Made by a program: the position numbers and the translations under genes
Assembly (NCBI GenBank): GCA_018673255.1
Contig: JABHDC010000207.1
Location: forward strand, 1 to 33,914
From: Gemmatimonadota bacterium
GTDB taxonomy: Bacteria > Latescibacterota > UBA2968 > UBA8231
DNA length: 33,914 nucleotides
Direction: 5' to 3'
The notes under the pieces: generated by a model
What the model saw: only the letters and a program-made list of their open reading frames with translations
Database searches by the model: none
Told to the model about the DNA's origin: nothing
In this document: positions 8,339 through 17,222 of the stretch, piece after piece
How the letters are laid out: each line of letters opens with the position of its first letter
How positions within the stretch are numbered: the first letter of the stretch is position 1

Positions 8339-11290
8339 TTGCAGTTACGCCCAATTTCCTTCCCGATTGCAGCCGTGCTCACACCGCTTCGCACCCGTCT
8401 GAATCCACCCCAGCGACGTCTGTTGACGATTGTCGTTGCACTGGGTGTCGTGATGCTGGCGGATACCGTCTATCTCCTGCTGCATCGTCTGGCGGAAGCG
8501 GCAGGCTGGGTCGAGTTCGTTGGCACCCAGTCGGTCCTGCCGAAATTCTACCAGGCTATGATCCTGTCGCATACCGGTGTCGGTGTGCTACTGGTCGTGC
8601 TGGCGGCGGCCTTCGTCGAATGGCATCTGCCGCAGGTCTGGCGCCGTCACCGCCGCCGGGCGATCACGACGGGGCTGCTCACCGTCGTCTTCGGCGCGAC
8701 CTTGCTGATCACGGGGCTCTTCATCCTCACCGAAGCCAACTCACGCGACAATGCGTGGGCCTGGTGGATGCACGTGCTGTGCGCGGCCCTCGTGTTGCCC
8801 GTCTATGTGGCCCATCGCCAGGTGTCGATCTGGAAGCCGTCCGGACTCAGTTACCGGGTGGTCCCCGCCGTGACGGCGGGCCTGACCGCCCTGGCCATTC
8901 TGGGTCACGTGGCGACGTTCGATGACAGCGAGAGCAACCGGCAGCGGGCGGCAGCCGGTGCGGGGCCTGGTTCCCGGGCCCGGGAGATCGGCGGAAGTTC
9001 GACCGAATTTGTTCCGGCCAACTTCGTCCCTCACGACAGCCCATTCTTTCCGGCGGCGACGACGACGACGACCGGTGGATTCCTGCCCTCACGTATCATC
9101 ACCCGCACGGGCCTTCCCGAGCAGGAGATGCTCGATCAGGAAATACGCGATCGAGGCTTCGCCATCGAGCACAAGGTGGGGACCCAGGCCTGTGAGCGTT
9201 GCCACGCGGCCACCGTGGCTCAATGGGAAGACTCGGCGCATCGTTTCGCCTCCTTCAACAATCCCTTCTATGAGGCGACACTCAACGATCTACGGTCCAG
9301 CGACGGCGGCGGCAATGCCGAAGTCTCGGCCCATATCGACCACTTCTCGCGGCTGGCTCGCGCCCAGGGCGAACCCGGGCTTGAGGGTCGTGAGGGGATG
9401 ATCAAGTCAAAGTGGTGCTCCGGCTGCCACGATCCGGCTCTGATGCTGGCAGGCAAGATGTCGGCCCCCATTGACCGACGCACACCCCAGGCGCAGGCGG
9501 GTCTGACCTGTCTGGCCTGTCACGCCATCGATCATATCCACAACAACACCGGCAATGGCAACTACAACATCGCCGACGAGCAGGACGATCCGTATCTGTT
9601 TGCCGAGGCGGATGAAGGCATGCAGCAGTTGTTCCACGATACGGCGCTCAAGGCGCGGCCGACCGTGCACAAGCAGCAGATGTTCAAACCCTTCTTCCGC
9701 AGTTCCGAGTTCTGTGCCACCTGCCACAAGGTCAGCGTCGATACGCGCATCAATGACTACCGATGGTTGCGTGGCCAGGACGAATATGACAACTGGCATG
9801 ACTCCGGTGTTTCCCTCAATGCATCACGCACGTTCTACCTGCCGCCCTACAAGCGCGTTTGCCAGGACTGCCACATGCCGCCGGAGCGCGCCGTGGAGGG
9901 TGATGTATCGGCGAAGGGAGGCTATATCCGTTCCCACCGTTTCGTCGCGGCCAATACGGCCCTGCCCTATCTGCGGGGCGACACGGACACGATCGAGCGC
10001 ATCGAGCATTTCCTGCAGGATGAGAAGCTGCGCATCGATGTCTTCGCCCTGCGACGGGCGGATGGGCAGGTGGTACACGATCTGGATACGACTGCTGTCG
10101 TGGCGCCCGGGGAGCAGATCGAGGTGGATGTCGTCGTCCGCAATCAGGGGGTCGGCCACACCTTCCCGGGTGGCACGAACGACTCGAATGAGGGCTGGAT
10201 CGAGTTCACCGTTCGCAACGCCCAGGGCCATGCACTGCGTGTCAGTGGTGCCGTGGGCGAAGATGGCCACGTAGATCAGGCTGCCCACTTCTACAAGGCG
10301 CTGCTGGTCGATCGCAACTCCGAGCCCATTCACCGACGCAATGCGCAGGCGATCGTCGCGCCCGTCTATACCCGTGTCATCGGTCCGGGTACGGCGGACA
10401 TCGCCCACTATCGACTGACCGTACCATCCGGCCAGCAGCAGTTGACCGTGGAGGCACGCCTCTTGTGGCGCAAGTTCGACCGCACATACACGGAATTCGC
10501 CTACCAGGCCAATCCCCTCGGATTTGCCGCCTTCGACAGTGTGCCGGACCTGCCCATCACCGAGATCGACCGTCACAGCGTGCAGTTGCGCATCGGATCG
10601 AGTGAGGTCGATGCTGTCGCCTCCGCGCATGACGCGAATCAGGATGCCGGCGCACCGGAATGGATGCGCTACAACGACTACGGCATCGGTCTGTTGTTGC
10701 AGGGAGACACCCGCGGTGCGGCGCAGGCCTTTGCCACCGTGGCCCGTCTGGCGCCCGAGCGTGTGGACGGGGAGCGCAATCTGGCTCGTGCGGCGCTCCG
10801 TGATGGTGATCTGGATCGAGCCTGGGAGCATCTGGAGCGGTGTGAACAGATCGTCCCGGGTAATGCGCAGACCGCCTGGTTCTGGGGTGTGGCGCACCAG
10901 AAGGCAGGCAACTACAACGACGCCGAACGTGCCTACCGACACGTCCTGCAGCGCTTCCCGGAGGATCGTGCGGCGTGGAGAAATCTTGGCCGCATACTCT
11001 ACCTCGACGAGCGGTACGACGAAGCCCTGCGCGCCCTGTCTCGCGTCCTTCGGCTGGATCCGGAAGACCGCAGCGCCCACTACCATCGCATGCTGGCCCT
11101 GCGTGCGCTGGGACGCGATGATGAGGCGGCGGCGGCGGAAGAGGCTTACGCCTACTACCAGATCGATGAATCTGCGCAGTCGGTGACGCGCGAATATCGC
11201 CAGCGTGACGGGGATGCGAATCGCGAGGCGCAGTCCATCCATGCACACGAGCTGGGAGTTCAGAAGATGGCCTCCGGAGACGGCGAGTGA
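8339..11290 (+). CDS. Membrane-anchored five-haem cytochrome c with C-terminal TPR domain
   Basis: 983 residues. Five hydrophobic helices come first (~28-49, 70-95, 107-130, 138-157, 172-194), then a periplasmic region with five CXXCH haem sites: CERCH (285), CSGCH (360), CLACH (391), CATCH (459) and CQDCH (508). This resembles cytochrome c554-type multihaem modules. Residues ~560-720 form a beta-rich domain (NQGVGHTFPGGTNDSNEGW). From ~770 to 940 there are tetratricopeptide repeats (LEDPEDRSA-type ends, AYRHVLQRFPEDRAAWRNLG). The likely role is electron transfer across or outside the inner membrane, with the TPRs docking a partner. The frame opens only after a TAA at 8333, so TTG at 8339 is the earliest start; it lacks a clear ribosome binding site. 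Its stop overlaps the GTG of the next gene by four bases, so the two are translationally coupled. Confidence 0.88.
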   Translation: MQLRPISFPIAAVLTPLRTRLNPPQRRLLTIVVALGVVMLADTVYLLLHRLAEAAGWVEFVGTQSVLPKFYQAMILSHTGVGVLLVVLAAAFVEWHLPQVWRRHRRRAITTGLLTVVFGATLLITGLFILTEANSRDNAWAWWMHVLCAALVLPVYVAHRQVSIWKPSGLSYRVVPAVTAGLTALAILGHVATFDDSESNRQRAAAGAGPGSRAREIGGSSTEFVPANFVPHDSPFFPAATTTTTGGFLPSRIITRTGLPEQEMLDQEIRDRGFAIEHKVGTQACERCHAATVAQWEDSAHRFASFNNPFYEATLNDLRSSDGGGNAEVSAHIDHFSRLARAQGEPGLEGREGMIKSKWCSGCHDPALMLAGKMSAPIDRRTPQAQAGLTCLACHAIDHIHNNTGNGNYNIADEQDDPYLFAEADEGMQQLFHDTALKARPTVHKQQMFKPFFRSSEFCATCHKVSVDTRINDYRWLRGQDEYDNWHDSGVSLNASRTFYLPPYKRVCQDCHMPPERAVEGDVSAKGGYIRSHRFVAANTALPYLRGDTDTIERIEHFLQDEKLRIDVFALRRADGQVVHDLDTTAVVAPGEQIEVDVVVRNQGVGHTFPGGTNDSNEGWIEFTVRNAQGHALRVSGAVGEDGHVDQAAHFYKALLVDRNSEPIHRRNAQAIVAPVYTRVIGPGTADIAHYRLTVPSGQQQLTVEARLLWRKFDRTYTEFAYQANPLGFAAFDSVPDLPITEIDRHSVQLRIGSSEVDAVASAHDANQDAGAPEWMRYNDYGIGLLLQGDTRGAAQAFATVARLAPERVDGERNLARAALRDGDLDRAWEHLERCEQIVPGNAQTAWFWGVAHQKAGNYNDAERAYRHVLQRFPEDRAAWRNLGRILYLDERYDEALRALSRVLRLDPEDRSAHYHRMLALRALGRDDEAAAAEEAYAYYQIDESAQSVTREYRQRDGDANREAQSIHAHELGVQKMASGDGE

Positions 11291-13122
11291 GCCAGCGGCG
11301 GCGGTTGCCTGTGGTGTTGGTGGCGCTCCTGGCGTGGGGCTGCGGGGGCAATGAAGAGGAGGGGCCGGCGCCCAGTCCTGAGTATGCCACGCCTGCACCC
11401 CCTTCGTATGCGCGGCTGCGGACGGCGGTGCCCGTGCCGACCATGCCCTTCACCGAGATTGCGGCAACAGCAGGACTCGATTTTGTGCATTTCAGTGGCG
11501 CGACGGGTCACAAGTGGATGCCCGAAACGATGGGTGCTGGTGTCGCCTTCGATGATCTGGATGGCGACGGTGATGCCGACATCGTGCTGGTCAATGGCAC
11601 GTGGTGGCCTGAACCGGCAGATTCCTCTGGCGCACGCCGTCAGGGCGAGCCCCCAACCAGTGCCGTGTACAGCAATGACGGGATGGGTCAATTCACCGAT
11701 GTGACGCGTGGGTCCGGGCTCGATGTCCCCGTGCAGGGCATGGGCATCACGGCTGCTGACTACGATGCGGATGGTGATACAGATCTCTACGTGACCACCT
11801 TGGGCCCGAATCTGTTGCTGCAGCAGAGATCGGCGTGGCAGTATGCCGAAGTCGCACCGCAGGCTGGTGTAGAGGGCTCGACGTGGACGGATGAAGAAGG
11901 CCGATCCCACCCGGAGTGGTCGACGTCAGCGACATGGGTCGATGTGGATGACGACGGTCTGGTCGATCTGTTCGTCGCCAACTACGTACAGTGGTCGCCG
12001 GAAAATGATCTGTATTTCTCCTTCGACGGTGAGAACAAGTCGTATGCGACGCCGCCCCAGTACAAGGGCTCGACGCCACGGCTCTACCGCAACCTGGGAG
12101 ATGGCCATTTCGAGGAGATCACCGAGGCGGCGGGCGTATTGCTGCCGAATGCCAAGTCGATGGGCGTCGCGGTCGCCGATTTCGACGATGACGGTCGCGC
12201 CGATCTGGTCGTGACCAATGACACGCAACCGAATTTCCTACTGCACAATGTGGGCGGCCGCTTCGAGGAAGTAGGGATGGCGGGCGGCATTGGCTACGAC
12301 GAGAGTGGCCGGGCGCGAGCGGGCATGGGCGTGGACGTCGCCCTGCTTCATGATGATGCGGCGCAGACGATCGGCATCGGCAACTTCAGTCGCGAGGCGT
12401 TGTCACTGTATCGGCAGACGCAACCACAGGCGACGGTGTTTCTCGACGTGGCGGGTCGCACGCAACTGGTGGAGCCGACCCTGTCGACTCTCACCTTCGG
12501 CCTGCGATTCGTCGATATCGATCTGGATGGCCGGCAGGATCTGATGCTGGCCAATGGTCACATCGAGCCCGACATCAATGCCGTGCAGAAGGAGATCACC
12601 TACGCCCAGCCGCCGCAGTTGTTCTGGAACGACGGCGAGGGACACCTGGTCGATGCCAGCGCTCAGGCAGGTGCGGGTTTCAGCGAAGCACTCGTCGGGC
12701 GCGGCTTGGCTGTGGCTGACCTGGAAGGGGATGGCGACGCCGACGTGCTGCTGGCGACCAATGCCGGCCGTCCCCGTCTCTATCGCAATGACGTATTGCC
12801 TGCAGCCACGCAGGATGCACCCCACGTGCTGGCGATTGAACTGCAGGGCACGGCACCGTCGACGGATGCCCTCGGCGCGATCGTCGAAGTGCGCTCGGGT
12901 GGCGGCCGTCAGCGACAACAGGTGCGCACGGGCTCTTCCTACATGAGTCACTCACAGCGCCGGCTCCTGTTCGGCCTGGGTGAGGCGGCCACGGCAGATC
13001 GGGTGACCATCCGCTGGCCCGGCGAACGGGTGACGCATCTGGACAATGTGTCCGCCGGGTTCCTCTACCGCGTGAACGTGGATGGGATCACTGACCGCAG
13101 CGTCCTGACCGGAAGCCGCTGA
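11287..13122 (+). CDS. CRTAC1-family lipoprotein: FG-GAP/VCBS repeats plus ASPIC/UnbV domain
   Basis: 611 residues starting at GTG 11287 in a GTGA overlap with the cytochrome stop. The N-terminus MSQRRRLPVVLVALLAWGCGG is a lipoprotein signal with the lipidated Cys at 19. The body has repeated calcium-binding FG-GAP blades: FDDLDGDGDADIVLVNG (~88), DYDADGDTDLYVT (~160), DVDDDGLVDLFVAN (~220), DFDDDGRADLVVTN (~300), DIDLDGRQDLMLANG (~405) and DLEGDGDADVLLATN (~480). The C-terminus matches the ASPIC/UnbV domain (GAIVEVRSGGGRQRQQVRTG, then RRLLFGLGEA and VTIRWPG). Such proteins are predicted surface or periplasmic beta-propellers, often encoded next to TPR or multihaem proteins, as here. Binding partner unknown. 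Confidence 0.92.
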   Translation: MSQRRRLPVVLVALLAWGCGGNEEEGPAPSPEYATPAPPSYARLRTAVPVPTMPFTEIAATAGLDFVHFSGATGHKWMPETMGAGVAFDDLDGDGDADIVLVNGTWWPEPADSSGARRQGEPPTSAVYSNDGMGQFTDVTRGSGLDVPVQGMGITAADYDADGDTDLYVTTLGPNLLLQQRSAWQYAEVAPQAGVEGSTWTDEEGRSHPEWSTSATWVDVDDDGLVDLFVANYVQWSPENDLYFSFDGENKSYATPPQYKGSTPRLYRNLGDGHFEEITEAAGVLLPNAKSMGVAVADFDDDGRADLVVTNDTQPNFLLHNVGGRFEEVGMAGGIGYDESGRARAGMGVDVALLHDDAAQTIGIGNFSREALSLYRQTQPQATVFLDVAGRTQLVEPTLSTLTFGLRFVDIDLDGRQDLMLANGHIEPDINAVQKEITYAQPPQLFWNDGEGHLVDASAQAGAGFSEALVGRGLAVADLEGDGDADVLLATNAGRPRLYRNDVLPAATQDAPHVLAIELQGTAPSTDALGAIVEVRSGGGRQRQQVRTGSSYMSHSQRRLLFGLGEAATADRVTIRWPGERVTHLDNVSAGFLYRVNVDGITDRSVLTGSR

Positions 13123-13252
13123 GGGCACAGCGGGCTGAATAACCCGGTCGAATCTTCCTCCCGGAGAACTCGATCTTCAGTGTCGTTCTCATCCGCGCAC
13201 CAAGCGCACGGGTAGCCGGAGTCCGGCCGGATCCTCGTAGAAGACTCGAGTC

Positions 13253-14446
13253 TCAGCACCGTCCATCCGCCCGCCAGGCAGACCGCTTCCAGTCGGCGAC
13301 GGCTCGTTGCATGTCTTCCCAATCCCGATCACAGCCCTGTCGGCGTCTCGCCAGTAGATCCGGCAAACGTGCCAGCTGTTGAACGCCCAGGTCCGCGGCG
13401 AGCACGGGCGCCACGTCATCCAGGACGTGCTGCATCGTGTCCAGACGTGCGGCCCCATCCAGGCCGACCCGGACGCCGCCACCCAGTCTCACGAGCATGG
13501 GCGCGTAGTTCACCCAACCACACAGGGCCGCAGCAAATCGCTGCAGATCGGCCCGCGGATCCTCTGAGCGCTGCGAGAGGACGAGGGGTTCCCCGACCTC
13601 ATCGCAGGACATCTGCTGGAAGGGATCATGGAAGCTGCAGGAGCTCACACGTCGCACTGGCAGGTGCCGGATGCGGGCCCCCAACAGTGCATCTTCACCG
13701 CGCGCGCCCGGTGGATTTGAATAGGGTGGGATCCAGCCGGCGCGCACGGCCTGCAGATCGAGGGTGAGATTGCTGCCCGTCAGTGGCAGGATGCCCCGTC
13801 GGGTCAGCATCGGCGCATCCAGACGGCAGGAGGGCTGCCAGTGCCAGCGACCGGCGTCCTCCACGAAACTGCGGCGATGCAGGAACTCACTACCCAGGCG
13901 CATCACGTGTCCCAGTTCTCGCAGCATGCGCTGATCGGTCTGTTGCGGCAGGCAGGCGGGGATCGGTGAGCGTTGCCCCAGAATCGCCCCGCATGTGATG
14001 ACGGCCCCTGCACAGAGACTGGCCAGATGGGGCACGAGAGGATCGCTGTGGCGCCACGGGCGCGTGGTCAGATCAGGTGGCGAGGGTCGGACCCAGTGCT
14101 CATCGTCATCATAGAAGAAGAGATATCGCGCATCGCTCTGCAGGGCTGCGGCCAGGGCGCGATTTCGACGGGTCGCATAGGATGGTGTGTTCTCTTCGAC
14201 CAGACGCAGGGCCCGCAGAGCCGTCGTCCCCGGCAGATCCTCAGTCGCTGCAATCAGATCATCAACTGCGAGCTGGTTGAGGTCGGCATGTACGACGATC
14301 AGGTCTATGTGGTAGCGGTCGAGCAGACCCTGCTGTCGCAGCCGCCGCAGCAACTGGGCTGTGACGGCGACGAAGCTGGGTCGCGAGGCGCAACAGGCCA
14401 GTGCGATGGCGGTGCCCGATGGGGGCAGCAGATGACGCATGTTCAT
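13253..14446 (-). CDS. GT-A fold glycosyltransferase-like protein (family 2 type)
   Basis: 397 residues. Near residue 110, RYLFFYDDDEHW supplies the acidic DxD-type metal/nucleotide-sugar site after a hydrophobic strand. Before it, RLVEENTPSYATRRNRALAA resembles the G-x-A-x-ARN segment of GT2 enzymes. RGEDALLGARIRHLP (~249) matches the second acidic motif (E/GED), and FHDPFQQM follows. There is no signal peptide or membrane helix. The start ATG at 14446 overlaps the stop of the upstream gene as ATGA, which fixes the start and shows translational coupling. It is the last gene of a minus-strand glycosyltransferase cluster. Donor and acceptor are unknown. Confidence 0.7.
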   Translation of the reverse strand: MNMRHLLPPSGTAIALACCASRPSFVAVTAQLLRRLRQQGLLDRYHIDLIVVHADLNQLAVDDLIAATEDLPGTTALRALRLVEENTPSYATRRNRALAAALQSDARYLFFYDDDEHWVRPSPPDLTTRPWRHSDPLVPHLASLCAGAVITCGAILGQRSPIPACLPQQTDQRMLRELGHVMRLGSEFLHRRSFVEDAGRWHWQPSCRLDAPMLTRRGILPLTGSNLTLDLQAVRAGWIPPYSNPPGARGEDALLGARIRHLPVRRVSSCSFHDPFQQMSCDEVGEPLVLSQRSEDPRADLQRFAAALCGWVNYAPMLVRLGGGVRVGLDGAARLDTMQHVLDDVAPVLAADLGVQQLARLPDLLARRRQGCDRDWEDMQRAVADWKRSAWRADGRC

Positions 14447-15678
14447 CGCAGCCTCCGCAGGATCTGACGCAGAAGAAGACGCTCGGTCTCAGCGACACGC
14501 TCGATTCCCGAGGCGACCTGCTCGGGCCCTGTCTCGTGACACCGGTCGGGGCTGCTCCGGGTCGAGCGACTGTGACGCAACGCGATCAGCCGCAGACGAC
14601 CCGCCTCCCTTGCCAGTTCAGCCATCTGCTCCACTACTCGCTTGTGTGCCGATTGTGCATCATTCAGGTTGGCCAACCACCGCACCCGCTGCGCCATGAC
14701 GCGCTTGTGTTCCCACCACAGTCGCAGGCAGATCACTGGGATGTGCCCCGACTGGCGGATCGTCATGGCCAGGGCAAGCTGGGCAGCGTGTCCCCAATGC
14801 GTATCGACCGGGAGTTCATCGATCCCGGCTCTGGCGGGTCTGTCGTTGCCGAGATAGAGGGCGAGCTGATCCAGGACGGTTGATGCATCAGGTCGTGCGC
14901 GAGGATCATCGGCATCCTCGATCACAGGATCCGACACACCGTTGTTGCCTCGTGTCCCATCAGGGCGCTGCTCTGTCGTGAACTGATGCAGGATCCAGAG
15001 AGGACGTGCACTCCAGTCCTTGATCAACCACCGGGGCAGGTCTTCACCCCGTGACCTGGCCGCATCCAGCAGTGCCGGCCCGTCGATCTGCAGGGCGGCG
15101 AGCAGATCGGCCTCCTCGATCCACCATTGGCGCAGTTGCCACCCTCCGCGCAGCAGGCCGTCTCCTTTGAAGGCGTAGACCTCGAATCGAGTCTGATCGG
15201 TGCCGCAGATGAGGATCTCATGGAGCCATGGTCCACCCCTGGATCCGGGGTGAAGACGATTCATGTCGACGTCGACCTGCGGGTAGATGCCATCGCGCAG
15301 GTGTCCGCGCAAGGCCGCCAATGGACAACCCGACTGACGACGGGGATCGACCCGCTGCTGTCGCATACCGGGGAAGTCGGCATCGTACACCCGATGCATC
15401 AGGGCCGATGTGCAGGCTGCGTGCGTGTGGACCTTCAGGCCTCGTTCAGGCACGAAGTACAACTCGACAAATCGCTCCAGCAGCCAGCGCTGATCCCACG
15501 ACTGGGTAGCCAGAATGGCCAGGGGATAGGCGAGGAACAGGTAACTGGATGCAACGGGCGTGGACAGCGGCAAGCGGATGGTTGCCGGATCTGACGGAGC
15601 CACACATGTGCTCTGGCTCGCCGCCGGAACCGTCTGTGAGACCGGGTTTCCCGTTGCAATCACCTGTTCAGGCTGCAC
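14443..15678 (-). CDS. Unrecognised protein encoded inside the glycosyltransferase cluster
   Basis: About 407-411 residues. The true start is probably GTG at 15663 or 15678, right around the stop of the upstream GT4 gene (TGA 15670-15668); the frame extends further upstream but only inside the GT4 gene. I recognise no domain. Visible features are an N-terminal segment SSYLFLAYPLAILATQSWDQRWLLERFVELYFV, then HEILICGTDQTRFEVYAFKGDGLLRGGW, a WWIEEADLLAALQ block, and a long basic, Arg-rich helical C-terminus (AELAREAGRLRLIALRH, ERLLLRQILRRLR). There are no membrane segments. Coupling on both sides (stop/start overlap upstream, ATGA downstream) shows it works with the two glycosyltransferases, perhaps as a scaffold or modifying enzyme for the same glycan. 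That role is inference. Confidence 0.6.
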   Translation of the reverse strand: MQPEQVIATGNPVSQTVPAASQSTCVAPSDPATIRLPLSTPVASSYLFLAYPLAILATQSWDQRWLLERFVELYFVPERGLKVHTHAACTSALMHRVYDADFPGMRQQRVDPRRQSGCPLAALRGHLRDGIYPQVDVDMNRLHPGSRGGPWLHEILICGTDQTRFEVYAFKGDGLLRGGWQLRQWWIEEADLLAALQIDGPALLDAARSRGEDLPRWLIKDWSARPLWILHQFTTEQRPDGTRGNNGVSDPVIEDADDPRARPDASTVLDQLALYLGNDRPARAGIDELPVDTHWGHAAQLALAMTIRQSGHIPVICLRLWWEHKRVMAQRVRWLANLNDAQSAHKRVVEQMAELAREAGRLRLIALRHSRSTRSSPDRCHETGPEQVASGIERVAETERLLLRQILRRLR

Positions 15679-16885
15679 GACGGCACGCACACAGAGAGTG
15701 CAATAACTCCAGATACCGATCGGCCTGCTGTTGCACGGGGAAGGCACGTTGCACGTGCCGTCGACCGGTGGCGCCCAACCGGCGGCGCAGGTGTTCGTCC
15801 CCGAGCAAGGTCAACAGGCACTGGGCGATATCGGTCGGCTCACGCGAGTCGACGAAGACGCCCCCGGCGCCATCGGTGAAGACTTCCGCCATTCCCTCCG
15901 TGCGAGTAGCCACGACAGGCGTGCCGCAAGCCATCGACTCGGCCAGAGAAAGGCCGAATCCTTCGGTGCGACTCGCCATGACACAGACGTCGGATCGGCT
16001 GTAGAGGGCGGGCATGTGGTTGGCAGCGATGGAACCCCGGGCGAAGCGGACGGAGTAATCCAGTTCCTTGAGTGCGACCCGCTCCTGCAGGTACTCGTAG
16101 TAGGGATTGGCCAGACCCAGTTCGTGGCAGATCGAGCCATTGCCGGTGATCAAGAGCGTCGCATCGGGTCGCAGGGCGTGGAGGACGTCGAAGGCATCGA
16201 TCAGCAATTCCACGTCCTTGGCCGGATCGAGCCGAACCGGTGCGGTGATCAAAGGGCCCGGCAGATGGGCCGTGGCGGCCAGGCGTCGTGGCCGCACAGG
16301 ACGGAAGAAGGCCGTGTCGATGCCATTGTAGATGGTCAGTGTGTGGAGATCGAAGAGCCGCCGGGCTCGCTCGCGCATGAAGCGAGAGACGGTGACGAAG
16401 ACATCGGCATCACAACGCAGGACATCGTCGAAGCGCCGATCGCCGATGTCGGGTATCCCGGGAAGCACCGCGATCAGTGGCAGGCCGAGACGAGCCTTGA
16501 GCAGGCCGCCGGCGATGGCGGGAGATGCACCGAAGGTGACCAGCACATCCACATCGGCCAGTTCCCGGGCCCATCCCGGGACCAGCTTCCGATAGGCGTC
16601 GACCGGGATCTCTGGCTCTGACAACGGATCGGTCGGAATAGAGGGGCGCAATACCGGTGCGCGCCGGACCTCGATCGGCGGGAGTGCATCTCGATGACGC
16701 GGCCCGGTGCTGGCATGTCGCACCGGCATCTGCTCACGTGCGGGTAGCTGGGATCCTTCGCCGACGATAGAGAGCACGCGCACCTGACAGCCGCGTCGTA
16801 CCCAGCCGATGGCACAGTCCTGTATCTGTCGTTCGAGTCCTCCTACGAGGGGCCAGAAACCGTGCCCGATGGCGCCGATGATCAT
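15668..16885 (-). CDS. GT4-family glycosyltransferase (GT-B fold)
   Basis: 405 residues. The N-terminus MIIGAIGHGFWPLVGGLERQ contains the glycine-rich acceptor-domain loop of GT4 enzymes (P..GG.E). The C-terminal nucleotide-sugar domain has IYNGIDTAFFRP, APVRLDPAKDVELLIDAF (usual R...KG..LLI.AF), LLITGNG, and EGFGLSLAESMACGTPVVATR near residue 305, which is the EX7E signature. It ends HVQRAFPVQQQADRYLELL, a typical GT4 tail. It transfers a sugar from an NDP-sugar to a glycan or lipid at the cytoplasmic face. The start is an ATG at 16885 with AGAGCAGAC ahead of it. It leads the coupled group 16885-13253. Confidence 0.9.
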   Translation of the reverse strand: MIIGAIGHGFWPLVGGLERQIQDCAIGWVRRGCQVRVLSIVGEGSQLPAREQMPVRHASTGPRHRDALPPIEVRRAPVLRPSIPTDPLSEPEIPVDAYRKLVPGWARELADVDVLVTFGASPAIAGGLLKARLGLPLIAVLPGIPDIGDRRFDDVLRCDADVFVTVSRFMRERARRLFDLHTLTIYNGIDTAFFRPVRPRRLAATAHLPGPLITAPVRLDPAKDVELLIDAFDVLHALRPDATLLITGNGSICHELGLANPYYEYLQERVALKELDYSVRFARGSIAANHMPALYSRSDVCVMASRTEGFGLSLAESMACGTPVVATRTEGMAEVFTDGAGGVFVDSREPTDIAQCLLTLLGDEHLRRRLGATGRRHVQRAFPVQQQADRYLELLHSLCACRRAA

Positions 16886-17222
16886 GTCTGCTCTCCAGAT
16901 GGTGAGCCGTCACAGTCGTCAACGTGTTGCTGAAGGGCGGGCACGTGTCGACATGAACGGCCGGAATGGGAATCGTCGTTGCGACGATCACCATGCTGGA
17001 TCGCAAGGCGTGTGCCAGAGCTATTTACAGAGGGGGGCAGGGCGTGCCTGCCTGCCGCGTGTCACCCTGCCGGGTCAGGGCTGAATCGGAATCGACTCAG
17101 GTGCGAATTTCGGCGCCCTTGAAGCAGGGGCCGTTGAGACACCACGTCTGGCGCTCTTCATCGCTGAAGGCGAGGAAAGCCCCCTTGCCGGGTGCCGATC
17201 ATCAACCTCTCCATCGGGGTGG
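16886..17222. other. 337-base gap with a decayed coding stretch on the minus strand
   Basis: No intact gene. On the minus strand, 17198-17097 reads as 34 codons, SAPGKGAFLAFSDEERQTWC and then LNGPCFKGAEIRT, ending in TGA. It looks like a genuine protein C-terminus and is in the same frame as the GT39-like gene ending at 17223, but two adjacent TGA codons (17204-17199) and the TAA at 17225-17223 separate them. The remainder (16886-17096) is GC-rich and holds the presumed promoter of the GT4 gene; I see no strong promoter or terminator. Confidence 0.45.

Noticed and set aside
9824..11398. Long open frame (524 codons) on the minus strand opposite the multihaem cytochrome gene
   Set aside because: A shadow frame caused by high GC; no family motifs, and the plus strand holds CXXCH sites and TPRs with clear homology.
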